The notes under the pieces were generated by a model that saw nothing but the letters and a program-made list of their open reading frames with translations, was not told the DNA's origin and did no database searches. A program made the translations under genes and the position numbers. Positions 50,747 through 59,663 of a DNA stretch of 64,000 bases are shown in pieces; within the stretch, counting starts at the first letter, position 1; every line of letters begins with the position of its first letter. The stretch spans positions 1 to 64,000 of the forward strand of contig NZ_QEIJ01000003.1 of assembly GCF_003095395.1 (NCBI RefSeq), written 5' to 3'. This stretch comes from Microbacterium sp. Gd 4-13 (GTDB lineage: Bacteria; Actinomycetota; Actinomycetes; Actinomycetales; Microbacteriaceae).

Positions 50747-51508
50747 TCAGCGCCCGCGTTCGGCGGCCCGCATCACCAGCGCGTCCGGCAGCACGCGCGA
50801 CAGCGCGACGAGCGCCCTGTACCGTGCCGACGGGATGGAGACGGACCGACCGCGCGCGACGTCGCGGAGCGCTTCGGACACCACCGCCGGCGCCTCCAAC
50901 CACATCCCGTTCGGAACGCCCTCTTCTCCCGGCGGCAGTCCGAGCCGCTCGTGGAAGTTCGTGTGCACGAATCCCGGACACACCGCGGTCACGGTGACCC
51001 CTCGCCGTCGATAACGGGCGTTCGCCCAGCGACTGAACTGGATGAGCCAGCCCTTGACCGCACCGTAGGTGCCGCGCGGCACGAAGCCGGCGACGGAGGC
51101 GACATTGACGATGCGCCCGCTCCCCCGCTCGAGCATGCGCGGCAGCACCGCGTGCATCAGCCGCATCGGCACCTCCACGTGCAGAGCCAGGTGCCGCGCC
51201 TCGTCGTCGACGTCGTTGGTCTCGAACGCGAGGTCGAGTCCGTACCCGGCGTTGTTCACGAGCATGTCGATCGGATGCTGCGGGTCGGCCAACCGCGCCG
51301 CGACCGCGTCGCGCTGGTCGGGGTCGAGGAGGTCGGCGACCAGCACCTCGACGGCGGCGCGCCCACCGCGCACCTCGGCAGCCACGGCCTCGAGCGCCGA
51401 CCGGTCGCGGGCGACCAGCACCAGTCCGACCCCGCGCGCCGCGAGCTGGCGGGCGAACTCGGCGCCCAAGCCCGAACTCGCCCCCGTGATCAGTGCCGTG
51501 CGCGCCAT
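50747..51508 (-). CDS. SDR family oxidoreductase
   Basis: 253 residues, classical short-chain dehydrogenase. Cofactor motif TGASSGLGAEFARQL at the N-terminus, LVNNAGYG, and catalytic YGAVK with an upstream Ser in VASVAG. Substrate unknown. -10 box TAGGCT (51516-51521) 7 bases before the ATG. Its promoter region is shared with the divergent DUF6578 gene. It sits between thyX and dapA, which are neighbours in Mycobacterium. Confidence 0.88.
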   Translation of the reverse strand: MARTALITGASSGLGAEFARQLAARGVGLVLVARDRSALEAVAAEVRGGRAAVEVLVADLLDPDQRDAVAARLADPQHPIDMLVNNAGYGLDLAFETNDVDDEARHLALHVEVPMRLMHAVLPRMLERGSGRIVNVASVAGFVPRGTYGAVKGWLIQFSRWANARYRRRGVTVTAVCPGFVHTNFHERLGLPPGEEGVPNGMWLEAPAVVSEALRDVARGRSVSIPSARYRALVALSRVLPDALVMRAAERGR

Positions 51509-51543
51509 GGCGGCCAGCCTAGGCCTGTCGATAATCTGGCGCG

Positions 51544-52089
51544 ATGACGCGTGCCTGGCTGACCGGATGGGAGTGGAGCTGCTGCGGGGATCCTTTCCGG
51601 GTCGGGGATGCCGTGGACTTCGGCGTCGCCCGTCGCGGGGCCTCTCACGAGTTGACGCAACTGCTCGGGGCGGATCTCGCTGCCACGATAGATGCTGTCG
51701 AATCACACCACGAAGAGGAATTCCTCGACCGCGTGCGCGGCAGAGTCACCGCCATCGCGGCCGTCCAGGTGGAACAGATCGAGCACCATGAGCTCCGGCG
51801 CCCGGGCTTCGGCGCACCCCCTCACGCCGTGGCGCCGCCGACGGGCGAGGACTGGCCCTTCGTCGGTCGAGAGCTCGAGAACGGGATGCGTATCGGCTCG
51901 TATCCCTCTCGGTACGTCGTCGTGGCGGAGCCGGTGCCCGAAAGCACCACGACGCGTCCCGTCGACGGCATCCGCCTCACCGACGATTCCACGCCCCCGC
52001 ACGAGCAGCCCGCTTCGCCTACCGGCCCTCCCCCGGACCGCCGGGTACTGGTCGGGGTCGGGTGGATCGTCTCGATAGACGAGGACTGA
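51544..52089 (+). CDS. DUF6578 family protein
   Basis: 181 residues, function unknown. The N-terminal motif WEWSCCGDPFRVGDAVDFGV is characteristic of DUF6578. The C-terminal part is Pro/Thr-rich and ends in GVGWIVSIDED. -10 box TAATCT (51532-51537) 6 bases before the ATG: leaderless. Its stop abuts the stop of convergent thyX with no spacer. Confidence 0.75.
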   Translation: MTRAWLTGWEWSCCGDPFRVGDAVDFGVARRGASHELTQLLGADLAATIDAVESHHEEEFLDRVRGRVTAIAAVQVEQIEHHELRRPGFGAPPHAVAPPTGEDWPFVGRELENGMRIGSYPSRYVVVAEPVPESTTTRPVDGIRLTDDSTPPHEQPASPTGPPPDRRVLVGVGWIVSIDED

Positions 52090-52839
52090 CTACGGCGAGA
52101 CGCGGCCGTTGGCGTTGAAGGCCGCGTGGGTGAGCGGCATCAGCCCGGTCCAGATGGATTCCATCTTCTCGGCGCACATCTCGATCTCGCGCTGCGGGAA
52201 CGACGGGAAATGCGTCCCCTCGACCTTCGTGCGGAGGGAGAGGAAGTTCATGAGCGCTCGCGAGTTCATCGTCACGTACATCGACGAGTAGATGTTCAAC
52301 GGCAGCACGATGCGAGCGACCTCGCGGGCGACGCCGGCGTCCAGCATCCGCTGGTAGGCGAGGAAGGCGAACTCCGACGCATCGCGGGTGGCGGTGTCGA
52401 CCAACGCGTGCTGCTCGGGCGTGCCGGGCAGGAACTCGTATGCGCCGGGCTTGCCGACCTGCAGGAGGTTGCGCTCGGGCGCGGGGACGTAGAACACCGG
52501 CCGCAGCTCGCGGTAGCGGCCCGATTCCTCGTTGTAGGAGGCGATGCGGTGCCGCATGAACTCGCGGAACACGAAGATCGGCGCCTGGATGTAGAACGTC
52601 ATCGAGTTGTGCTCGAAGGGCGAGCCGTGGCGGTCGCGCATGAGGTAGTTGATGAGGCCGCGGTCTTTCGCGGAGGCCTCCGTGCCGGCCTGAGCCTCGC
52701 CGAGGGTCTGCTCACCCTGCGTGGACACTCGGGCGGCGAACAGGACGTCGGAGTCACTGGCGCTCGCGCGCACCAACTCCACCGTCACATCGCTGCGGAA
52801 CTGGATCTCGGTCGCGGGGCTGGCTTCGACGTCGCTCAC
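52090..52839 (-). CDS. thyX: FAD-dependent thymidylate synthase
   Basis: About 249 residues. Makes dTMP using reduced flavin instead of the ThyA mechanism. The ThyX signature RHRIASYNEESGRYRE is present, and Ser/Arg residues of the active site follow in the C-terminal half (MNSRALMNFLSLR). I prefer the GTG at 52839 over the GTG at 52860 because a -10 box TAAAGT (52847-52852) lies 7 bases before it and inside the longer version; the longer start would add seven residues. Confidence 0.93.
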   Translation of the reverse strand: MSDVEASPATEIQFRSDVTVELVRASASDSDVLFAARVSTQGEQTLGEAQAGTEASAKDRGLINYLMRDRHGSPFEHNSMTFYIQAPIFVFREFMRHRIASYNEESGRYRELRPVFYVPAPERNLLQVGKPGAYEFLPGTPEQHALVDTATRDASEFAFLAYQRMLDAGVAREVARIVLPLNIYSSMYVTMNSRALMNFLSLRTKVEGTHFPSFPQREIEMCAEKMESIWTGLMPLTHAAFNANGRVSP

Positions 52840-52942
52840 GGGTGCCACTTTATCCGCCACACCGCGCCCTCTGTTACGCCACTCGCGTCATAAGGGGCAT
52901 CACCGGCCTCCGACGCCCGCACAGCCATTAGCGTGGACTGCT

Positions 52943-53380
52943 ATGACTTTCGTGGAAGCCCTGATCGGCCTCGCCGCCCTCCTCGCGGTAGCCGTGCTGG
53001 TGGGCGTGGTGCTGCAGGTACGGCAGGGACGCGCCCGCTCCCACGTGCGATCCGAGATCGTGGAGCCGCAACGTCTGGGCGCCGACAGCCTCGGCGAGCA
53101 GGCGACCCTCCTGCAGTTCAGCACCGAGATGTGCTCGCGCTGCCCCGGAGTGCACCGCACGCTCTCGGCTCTGGCGTCCGAGCACGACGGGGTGCGTCAT
53201 CTCGACGTCGACCTCACCCACCGTCCGGACATCGCCCGGCACTTCCAGGTGATGCAGACTCCCACCACTCTCATCCTCGACCGCCGCGGCGCGGTGCAAT
53301 CCCGCATCGGCGGGGTGCCCAACCTCCACGTCGTGCAGCTCGAGCTCGCCCGTCTCGCCGAGGAGACCGCCGATGTCTGA
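52943..53380 (+). CDS. Membrane-anchored thioredoxin-fold protein
   Basis: 145 residues. One N-terminal membrane helix (about 3-25, LIGLAALLAVAVLVGVVL), then a thioredoxin fold with the redox pair CSRC (STEMCSRCPGVHRTL, about 60-74) and a cis-proline in MQTPTTLIL. The topology suggests the fold faces outside if the N-terminus is inside. Partner is probably the DUF4395 protein encoded next, overlapping by 8 bases. -10-like TAGCGT (52929-52934) lies 8 bases before the ATG. Confidence 0.82.
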   Translation: MTFVEALIGLAALLAVAVLVGVVLQVRQGRARSHVRSEIVEPQRLGADSLGEQATLLQFSTEMCSRCPGVHRTLSALASEHDGVRHLDVDLTHRPDIARHFQVMQTPTTLILDRRGAVQSRIGGVPNLHVVQLELARLAEETADV

Positions 53381-53960
53381 CTCTCCCGCCCGCGGAATCG
53401 ATCCGCGCGGACCGCGCTTCGCCGCATCCGTGACGACCGTGCTTCTCGCGATCGCCGTCGTGCTCTCGCTGGTCGGGCTGTCGACGGCTCGCGGCATCGG
53501 GAACTTCGGAGCGTTCGCCTCGGCGCCGGCGGGCGACTTCGCGTTCGTCGCCGGATCCGACCCGTGGGCGCTGCCGGCCGCCTCGGTCGCCCAGCGCGTG
53601 CTCGACCCCGCATTCCTGCTGCTGCTCGTCGTCGCGCTCCTGTTCGTCTGGGGCGTCGTCTCGCCGCGCACCGCGCCGTGGGCGGTGCTGTTCCGCAAGG
53701 TCGTGCAGCCACGCCTCGCCCCGCCGCGCGACCTCGAAGACCCCCGCCCGCCGCGCTTCGCGCAGGGCGTCGGACTCTTCGTCGTGACCGTGGGCCTCAT
53801 CCTGCAGCTCGCTGGCGTGCCGTGGGCGCTGCCGATCGCGGCGGCGATGGCCTTCGTCGCGGCCTTCCTCAACGCGGTCTTCGGCCTCTGCCTCGGTTGC
53901 CAGCTGTATCTGGTGTTCCAGCGCGCGGGTCTGATCGGTCGGGCCCGCGCGGCCGTCTGA
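53373..53960 (+). CDS. DUF4395 family membrane protein
   Basis: 195 residues with about four helices. N-terminal DPRGPRFAASVT and C-terminal NAVFGLCLGCQLYLVF fit DUF4395. The CxxC in CLGC next to the last helix is the family's likely redox centre, and these proteins often pair with thioredoxin-fold partners, as here. Electron transfer across the membrane in the manner of DsbD is an inference. The ATG overlaps the end of the previous gene. Confidence 0.82.
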   Translation: MSDSPARGIDPRGPRFAASVTTVLLAIAVVLSLVGLSTARGIGNFGAFASAPAGDFAFVAGSDPWALPAASVAQRVLDPAFLLLLVVALLFVWGVVSPRTAPWAVLFRKVVQPRLAPPRDLEDPRPPRFAQGVGLFVVTVGLILQLAGVPWALPIAAAMAFVAAFLNAVFGLCLGCQLYLVFQRAGLIGRARAAV

Positions 53961-54077
53961 TCACCGCGAGTACCACGGGCGCTCGCCCGCTGTCGAGGCA
54001 CGCCCGTGACAGCCACCCGGTGGCTAGGCTGGCGCTCGACGTGCCGTGCCGCGCGGCGCGAACTATCGGAGGTCACG

Positions 54078-54503
54078 ATGTCGGTCACCAGCGAAGCCAC
54101 CACCGCCTGGAAGGGCACCCTGTTCGAGGGCTCGGGATCCGTCGCACTCGCGTCGTCGGGTGCCGGAACGTTCGACGTCGATTGGAAGGCTCGCAGCGAG
54201 GGTTCCAATGCGGTCACGACCCCCGAGGAACTCCTCGCCGCGGCGCACTCGTCCTGCTTCAGCATGGCGCTCTCCAACGCGCTCACCGAGAACGGCACTC
54301 CGCCGGAATCGATCGATGCGACAGCATCCGTCACCTTCACACCGGGCACCGGCATCACCGGCAGCCACCTGAACGTCAACGCCGTCGTCCCCGGTATCGA
54401 CGCTGCGGCGTTCGACGCGATCGCTCAGGACGCGAAGGCGAACTGCCCCGTCTCCCAGGCGCTCGCGGGTATCGAGATCACGCTCGAGGCAACGCTTGCC
54501 TGA
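54078..54503 (+). CDS. OsmC family protein
   Basis: 141 residues, thiol-dependent peroxidase fold acting on organic hydroperoxides. The reactive cysteines are in AAHSSCFSMAL (about 59) and AKANCPVSQAL (about 126). GGAGG lies before the ATG at 54078, and a -10 box TAGGCT (54025-54030) about 47 bases upstream gives a leadered mRNA. It overlaps the next gene by 8 bases. Confidence 0.9.
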   Translation: MSVTSEATTAWKGTLFEGSGSVALASSGAGTFDVDWKARSEGSNAVTTPEELLAAAHSSCFSMALSNALTENGTPPESIDATASVTFTPGTGITGSHLNVNAVVPGIDAAAFDAIAQDAKANCPVSQALAGIEITLEATLA

Positions 54504-55401
54504 GCCTCGTCGCGTCGTCGTCGCCGGCGCTTCCGGACTGATCGGCGAGGCCCTCGTCGCCTCCTTGCGCGCCGACGGCGTGGCCGTGACGACGCTCGTG
54601 CGCCGCCCGCCGGCACGCGATGACGAGGTGCAGTGGCTCCAGGATGCGACTCCTCTCGCGCCGTCCGTCCTGGAAGGCGCCGACGCGGTCGTGGGCCTCA
54701 ACGGCGCGAGCATCGGGAAGTTCCCGTGGACGCGGTCGTACAAGAGCACGCTGCTGTGGTCGAGGATCACACCCACGCGCACGCTCGCCAGCGCGGTCCG
54801 CGCGCTGGGCGAGGACGCCCCGGCTCTCATCAACGCCTCGGCGACGGGCTTCTACGGCTCGGCGCCGGGCGCCCGCCTCACGGAAACCTCGCCCCGGGGC
54901 GAAGGGTTCATGGCCGATCTGACCGGCGAGTGGGAGAACGCCGCTCGCGGAGCCGGCGGGAAGGCCCGCGTGGCGCTGCTGCGCACCGCGCCCGTGGTGC
55001 ACGAGCGGGGCGTACTCAAACCGCTGCTGCTGTTGACGAAGTTCGGAGTGTCGGGCCCGATCGGGCGGGGCACGCAGGTGTGGCCGTGGATCTCGCTCGA
55101 TGACGAGGTCGCCGCCATCCGGCACGTCATCGCCCGCGACATCGACGGACCGGTGAACCTCACCGGCCCCACGCGCGCCACGGCGAACGACCTCGGCTTC
55201 GCTCTCGCCCGCCGCATGAACCGCCCGTACGTGCTGCGGGCACCCGTGTTCGCGGTGAAGCTGGCCCTCGGGCGCGACGCGACCGAGGGGCTCCTCACGA
55301 ACGACGCGCACGTCGTGCCCGAGGTGCTGGAGGCGTCGGGTTTCACCTTCTCGCAGCCGACCGTCGAAGACGCCGTCGCGCACGCGGTGCCCGGCGCCTG
55401 A
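54496..55401 (+). CDS. TIGR01777 family epimerase-like protein
   Basis: 301 residues, extended SDR fold. NAD-binding GASGLIGEALVASLR at the N-terminus, VGLNGASIGKFPW and INASATGFYG; C-terminal DUF1731-type region ends in EDAVAHAV. Biological substrate unknown. No ATG or GTG fits; the start is TTG at 54496, with GAGG 6 bases upstream inside the osmC end. Confidence 0.85.
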   Translation: MPEPRRVVVAGASGLIGEALVASLRADGVAVTTLVRRPPARDDEVQWLQDATPLAPSVLEGADAVVGLNGASIGKFPWTRSYKSTLLWSRITPTRTLASAVRALGEDAPALINASATGFYGSAPGARLTETSPRGEGFMADLTGEWENAARGAGGKARVALLRTAPVVHERGVLKPLLLLTKFGVSGPIGRGTQVWPWISLDDEVAAIRHVIARDIDGPVNLTGPTRATANDLGFALARRMNRPYVLRAPVFAVKLALGRDATEGLLTNDAHVVPEVLEASGFTFSQPTVEDAVAHAVPGA

Positions 55402-55408
55402 ACCGGCT

Positions 55409-55858
55409 TCAGGCGCGGCGGGTGGCCGACTCGAGCTTGATGGCGGTTCGGATGGCTCCCCGGGCACGGCGGCGGTCGCCCGAGCCGTCGTAGGCCAGGC
55501 CGAGCCGGTACCACGAGCGCCAGTCGTCGGGGTTCTTCTCGACCTCTTCCCGGTAGGCGGGGAAGACGGCGTCGGCGTCGTCGCGCACGACGCGGCCGCT
55601 GGGGCGCACCTCGAGCTCTTCCGCGGGCAGCGCATTGTCGGCGGCGAGCCGCTTGCCGAGCTGTTCCGCCCGCACGCCGAACCAGAGTTCGCGCCCGAGG
55701 CCCCAGATGGCCACCACGGGCAGCACGACGAGGGCCACGCCGAGGCCGATCCCGACGCCGTCTCCGCTGGAGAGAAGCACCCAGGCGCGCTGGCCGACGA
55801 GGCCGATGTACAGCAGCAGAAGCACCGCCATCACGGCGACGCCGATGCGAGCGGTCAT
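55409..55858 (-). CDS. Small membrane protein with TPR-like C-terminus
   Basis: 149 residues. Two membrane helices (about 4-27 and 35-55), then a soluble stretch; the end (NPDDWRSWYRLGLAYDGSGDRRRARGAIRTAIKL) looks like a TPR unit. Function unknown. The ATG at 55858 overlaps the dapB stop as ATGA, so it is co-translated with dapB. Its 3' end comes within 8 bases of the convergent TIGR01777 gene. Confidence 0.7.
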   Translation of the reverse strand: MTARIGVAVMAVLLLLYIGLVGQRAWVLLSSGDGVGIGLGVALVVLPVVAIWGLGRELWFGVRAEQLGKRLAADNALPAEELEVRPSGRVVRDDADAVFPAYREEVEKNPDDWRSWYRLGLAYDGSGDRRRARGAIRTAIKLESATRRA

Positions 55859-56685
55859 GCGTCGGTCGCGCGGTCGAAGGCCGTCGCGCTGGCGACCTGG
55901 CCGGGCACTCCCGAGTCGTCGATCGGCTTCGTCTCGCGCTCGCGGGGCGTGCGCAGGCCGAGGTCGATGAAGGTGTCGAGGCCGACGATCACCCCGCGGG
56001 CGTCGCGGGCGGCGGCGAGGGCGATGCGGATGCCCGGGGCGTAGGCGAGCGCCGGTTCGATCGTGTCGTGGACGATCGTGACCGACTCCCCCGGGCCCGA
56101 CAGAACCGTCTCCTGGCGGGCCACCACGCCCGGGCGGCGCAGCGAGTGGATGGGCACGCTCGCGACCTGCTGACCCCGCGCGCGCTGGTCGGCATGGGGC
56201 GACTCGACCGGGCCCGCCGACGAGCGCGCGGCCGCGATCATCTCCGCGGTGCGCACGGCCGTGCCGCTGGGCGAGTCGATCTTGGTGTCCCGGTGCGCTT
56301 CGACGATCTCGATGGATGCGAAGAACGGGGCCGCGGCGGCCGCGAGGGCCGAACCGATGATCGAGCCGAGCGAGAAGTTCGGGATGAACACGACGCCCGT
56401 CCCCGCCTTCTCGACCAGGGGACGCACCAGCGCGATGCGCTCGTTCGACCAGCCCGAGGTTCCGACGAGAACGTTGATGCCCCGCTCGACGGCGGCCCGC
56501 ACCACGTCGAGGGAGACAGCGGGCGTGGAGGCGTCGATCACGAGGTCGGACCCGTCGAGGTCGGCCAGGTCGGAGCGCGACGTCAACACGCCCACGACCT
56601 CGAACCCGGGCTCCGCCTCGACGACCTCGCGAATCACGCCGCCGAGCTTCCCCGTACCGCCCACGATGGTCACGCGCGTCGTCAT
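55855..56685 (-). CDS. dapB: 4-hydroxy-tetrahydrodipicolinate reductase
   Basis: 276 residues, second step of the DAP branch. VTIVGGTGKLGGVIREVV at the N-terminus; VEAHRDTKIDSPSGTA holds the catalytic His and Lys, with the first of the usual two histidines replaced by Ala. A ~30-residue extension after the usual end (RTPRERETKPIDDSG...) is present. -10 box TAGGCT (56692-56697) 6 bases before the ATG: leaderless. Confidence 0.95.
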   Translation of the reverse strand: MTTRVTIVGGTGKLGGVIREVVEAEPGFEVVGVLTSRSDLADLDGSDLVIDASTPAVSLDVVRAAVERGINVLVGTSGWSNERIALVRPLVEKAGTGVVFIPNFSLGSIIGSALAAAAAPFFASIEIVEAHRDTKIDSPSGTAVRTAEMIAAARSSAGPVESPHADQRARGQQVASVPIHSLRRPGVVARQETVLSGPGESVTIVHDTIEPALAYAPGIRIALAAARDARGVIVGLDTFIDLGLRTPRERETKPIDDSGVPGQVASATAFDRATDA

Positions 56686-56715
56686 GCCCCCAGCCTACGG
56701 CGCTACCCTCGACCC

Positions 56716-57186
56716 ATGACCGAGATCCGCCCCGTGCCGGTCGATCACTCCGACGCGCACGGTCTGCTCGAGGAGTACTTCGCCCTCCGAGCATCCATCT
56801 TCCCGGGTGGCACGTACCGCACCGTCTTCCCGGAGGCCGCCACTTTCACCGAGCCGGCCGGCGTCTTCGTGGTCCTGTACGACGGTGACGAGCCTGTCGG
56901 ATGCGGCGGTATCCGCCGTCTCGCCGACGGCCCGCACGGCACCCGCTACGAGGTCAAGCACCTCTACGTGTGCGACGCCGGCCGCGGCCGCGGGTGGGGC
57001 CGGATGCTGCTCGCCGACCTCGAGACCAGAGCCGCCGCTCTCGGCGCCGCCGAGATGGTGCTCGACACCCACCACACCCTCGACGCCGCCGGCGCGCTCT
57101 ACGCGCGGTCGGGTTACGAGCAGATCGACCCTTACAACGACAACGCGAACGCGACGCGCTGGTACGCGAAGGCGCTGGACGCGTAG
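56716..57186 (+). CDS. GNAT family acetyltransferase
   Basis: 156 residues. Acetyl-CoA motif VCDAGRGRGWGRMLLADLE and the C-terminal ALYARSGYEQIDPYNDN of the GNAT fold; substrate unknown. -10 box TACCCT (56704-56709) 6 bases before the ATG. Its promoter is back-to-back with that of dapB, 30 bases apart. Confidence 0.85.
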   Translation: MTEIRPVPVDHSDAHGLLEEYFALRASIFPGGTYRTVFPEAATFTEPAGVFVVLYDGDEPVGCGGIRRLADGPHGTRYEVKHLYVCDAGRGRGWGRMLLADLETRAAALGAAEMVLDTHHTLDAAGALYARSGYEQIDPYNDNANATRWYAKALDA

Positions 57187-57224
57187 CGAGAACCCTTCCG
57201 ACGTCGCCCCGCTAGGTTGAGCGG

Positions 57225-57593
57225 GTGCCCATCGTCACGCCGCCCGTCGCGGATGACTCGCTCACGCCCTTCGACGGTGGGGTCGGAGTGCTCACTCGCG
57301 GCGGTGAGGTCATGGGCCACGTCGCAACGACGCTGGGCTCGTTCTGGTCGCCGTTCAGCCCGCTGCGAATGCAGTGGTGGGTCTGGCACATCGTGGCGTG
57401 GAGCGATGGCGCACGCGAGCCGTCTACCGAGGATTATCCGCCGTTCCTCAGCGTGAGCGAGATGAAGGCCGGGCACCTCGAAGTGCTCAGCCGCGATCCG
57501 TCGCGGACCGGTCGGTACGACTTCGCGTGGTTGGGCTCCGCGGAATCCGCCGCGACGCTCGCCCGGCTCCGCATCACTCCGGAAGATTTCTGA
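57225..57593 (+). CDS. Unrecognised 122-residue protein
   Basis: I do not recognise the family. No signal peptide or membrane helix; tryptophan-rich centre (MQWWVWHIVAW) and an acidic C-terminus. A -10 box TAGGTT (57213-57218) sits 6 bases before the GTG, the same leaderless arrangement as many neighbours, which supports it being a real gene. It is followed by a strong hairpin and faces the phosphatase gene. Confidence 0.6.
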   Translation: MPIVTPPVADDSLTPFDGGVGVLTRGGEVMGHVATTLGSFWSPFSPLRMQWWVWHIVAWSDGAREPSTEDYPPFLSVSEMKAGHLEVLSRDPSRTGRYDFAWLGSAESAATLARLRITPEDF

Positions 57594-57699
57594 GGCCGGT
57601 CACGCACCCCACGAACGCGCCGCGAGGTTTCGGGCACGCTCGGCGCGCAGCATCCGCCCGCGCGGCGACGGTCGAGACGCGGGCTATCGGCCGGGGCGC

Positions 57700-57741
57700 G
57701 GGCTTTCGGGACGGGATTGCCCGCGTGCGGGCCGAAAGCCC
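57700..57741. terminator. Bidirectional hairpin
   Basis: GGGCTTTCGG (57700-57709) pairs perfectly with CCGAAAGCCC (57732-57741). It lies in the 166-base gap between two convergent genes, and the arms contain TTT/AAA near their middle. The rest of the gap is GC-rich without a gene. Confidence 0.55.
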
Positions 57742-57759
57742 TCGTGCGGGCGGGGCGAA

Positions 57760-58362
57760 CTAGACGGGGATCGTCTCGGGAAGGCCGGTGCGCAGCTCGA
57801 ACGGAAGGTGCGCGAGATCGTTGTGGGTGAGCATCGACCAGGGGCGGCCCTTGCGCTGCGACAGCACCGTCAGGCCGCAGTGCGCCTGGTTGAGCGTCAT
57901 CCAGCGCCAGTCGGGCGTCTGGAGCACCTCGCGCACGAACCACGCGATCACGAAGTTGTGCGTGATGAGCAGCTCGTGAACCTCGCCCGGCTTGCGCACG
58001 AGGAACTCGCTCGTCGCGTCCGCCATCTGCGCACTGCCGGCCTCGACCTCGGCCTCGGTGACGCTGCCGAAGAAGGGCTCGTAGGCCCCGGGGGTGTCTT
58101 CGGTCATGCCCGTCGGCACACAGTCGAACAGCAGCGCCGAGGGCTGCGGTGAGACCGACGGCAGGCGCTCGGCGACTGCGGCGGCGGTCTGGGCGGCCCG
58201 TTCCAGCGGCGAGTGCCACACGGCGTCGAGAGGCACCCCCGACAGCCGATCGGCGATCAGGGCGGCCTGGCGCATCCCCCGCGGCGAGAGCGGACCATCG
58301 GTGAGACCGTGCTCCGCGTCTTGATGCTCGCCGTGGCGCACGAGATACAGGTAGTGCGTCAC
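57760..58362 (-). CDS. Histidine phosphatase family protein
   Basis: 200 residues, phosphoglycerate-mutase fold. Phospho-acceptor motif LVRHGEHQDA at the N-terminus, ERAAQTAAAVAERL, and the second His in LLITHNFVIAWFV. The substrate is unknown; annotation as phosphoglycerate mutase would be too specific. The start is GTG (VTHYLYLVRHGE). A -10-like TAGGCT lies about 45 bases upstream. Confidence 0.87.
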   Translation of the reverse strand: MTHYLYLVRHGEHQDAEHGLTDGPLSPRGMRQAALIADRLSGVPLDAVWHSPLERAAQTAAAVAERLPSVSPQPSALLFDCVPTGMTEDTPGAYEPFFGSVTEAEVEAGSAQMADATSEFLVRKPGEVHELLITHNFVIAWFVREVLQTPDWRWMTLNQAHCGLTVLSQRKGRPWSMLTHNDLAHLPFELRTGLPETIPV

Positions 58363-58441
58363 GTCAACTCGATTCGTCGTCGGGCGGCGTACTCCGTGCC
58401 ACGCATTTCAGCCTACGACACGGGTCGCGGCAGCGCTCGGG

Positions 58442-59467
58442 TTACTCGACGGCGCGTGCGATATCGGCGAGGTGCGCACGACTCAGTCGCGCGCCGACTC
58501 CCTGGATGAGCTCGACCACGTTCTCGGGCGCCACGGCGTTCACGATCGGAGCGGTGACGACCTTCTGCGCGAGCAACCACGCGACGGCGACGGCGGCGTC
58601 GGGAAGGCCCAGCTCGGCACCGACCGCGTCGAGGGCGCGCAGGGCGCGGCTCCCGCGGCGGTTCAGGTTCGCGGTGAGCTGCGCACCACGGACGGAGCGC
58701 ACGACGCTCGGGCGCGTGCGGTGCCCGCCGGCGAGGAATCCGTGCTCGAGGGCGTGGGACGGCGTGAAGGCCATGGCCTGCGCGCCCGCCACCAGACGCA
58801 GGTCTCCGGTGAACTCCTCACGACGCAGCAGGTTGTACGGCGCGTCGAGGACGGTGACGCGCGGGTATCCGGCCGACGAGAGGATGCGGGCCTCCACCAG
58901 CTGGGCGGCGGTGTACCCGTAGGCGCCCACCGCTCGGACCTTGCCCGATTCGACCAGCCACTCGGCGGTGGCGAGGGTGTCTTCGAGTACTGCACCCCGG
59001 TCACTCGTCGCGTCGAGGTACAGGACGTCGATCCGGTCGGTCATGAGGCGCGCGAGGGATGCTTCGACCGCGCGTACGAGCGACACCGAGCCCAGCCCCG
59101 GGTTATCCGGGTGGCCCCCGACCCGAACGGCGACCACCGTGTCATCGCGCATTCCGCGGGAGTGCAGCCACTGCCCCACGATGTACTCGCTGCGTCCTGC
59201 CGAGTAGCTGTCTGCGGTGTGGATCGCGTTGCCACCGAGCTCGGCGTAGGTGTCGAGGATGGCGTGACTGGAGGCGATGTCGACGTTCCAGCCGAACTCG
59301 GCAGCCCCGAGGAAGAGGGGGAAGACGTGGAAACCCGAGTCGCCCAGGGCCACGCGCACGACGCTTCCCACGCCGGCGCCCTGCACCGGGATCGGAGCCG
59401 ACGGGTGGGGGAACCCGGCTGCGGGCGAGCCGAAGGGCGCCGTACCTCCGACGCTCAACCCCGACAT
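58442..59467 (-). CDS. Aldo/keto reductase family protein
   Basis: 341 residues. The AKR barrel shows AEFGWNVD, NAIHTADSYSAGRSE (Asp/Tyr of the tetrad), MTDRIDVLYLD and VRAVGAYGYTAAQL. It resembles the NADPH-dependent AKRs that act on small aldehydes; the substrate is unknown. The first ~35 residues (Gly/Pro-rich) precede the barrel and the start at 59467 is uncertain. Confidence 0.82.
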   Translation of the reverse strand: MSGLSVGGTAPFGSPAAGFPHPSAPIPVQGAGVGSVVRVALGDSGFHVFPLFLGAAEFGWNVDIASSHAILDTYAELGGNAIHTADSYSAGRSEYIVGQWLHSRGMRDDTVVAVRVGGHPDNPGLGSVSLVRAVEASLARLMTDRIDVLYLDATSDRGAVLEDTLATAEWLVESGKVRAVGAYGYTAAQLVEARILSSAGYPRVTVLDAPYNLLRREEFTGDLRLVAGAQAMAFTPSHALEHGFLAGGHRTRPSVVRSVRGAQLTANLNRRGSRALRALDAVGAELGLPDAAVAVAWLLAQKVVTAPIVNAVAPENVVELIQGVGARLSRAHLADIARAVE

Positions 59468-59624
59468 CACGCGACTCCCTGCTGATCGGTTCCGCTGCGG
59501 GGGGCGTTCTCGACTTCGCGACTCGTCCTGGATTCCCGCGTACTTCGAGGGTAGAGCAGACAGCGCACGCGGCCTCCGCCCGTCCCACCCGCCCGATAAA
59601 TATTCGGTAACGCTTTCAGACGGC

Positions 59625-59658
59625 GAATGCCCGCCCCGCCGAAGCGGAACGGGCATTC
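59625..59658 (-). terminator. Second terminator after pnp
   Basis: GAATGCCCG (59625-59633) pairs with CGGGCATTC (59650-59658); inside, CCGC and GCGG pair around the loop CGAA, giving a long, almost continuous stem. It lies beyond the first pnp terminator. Confidence 0.7.
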
Positions 59659-59663
59659 ACGAT

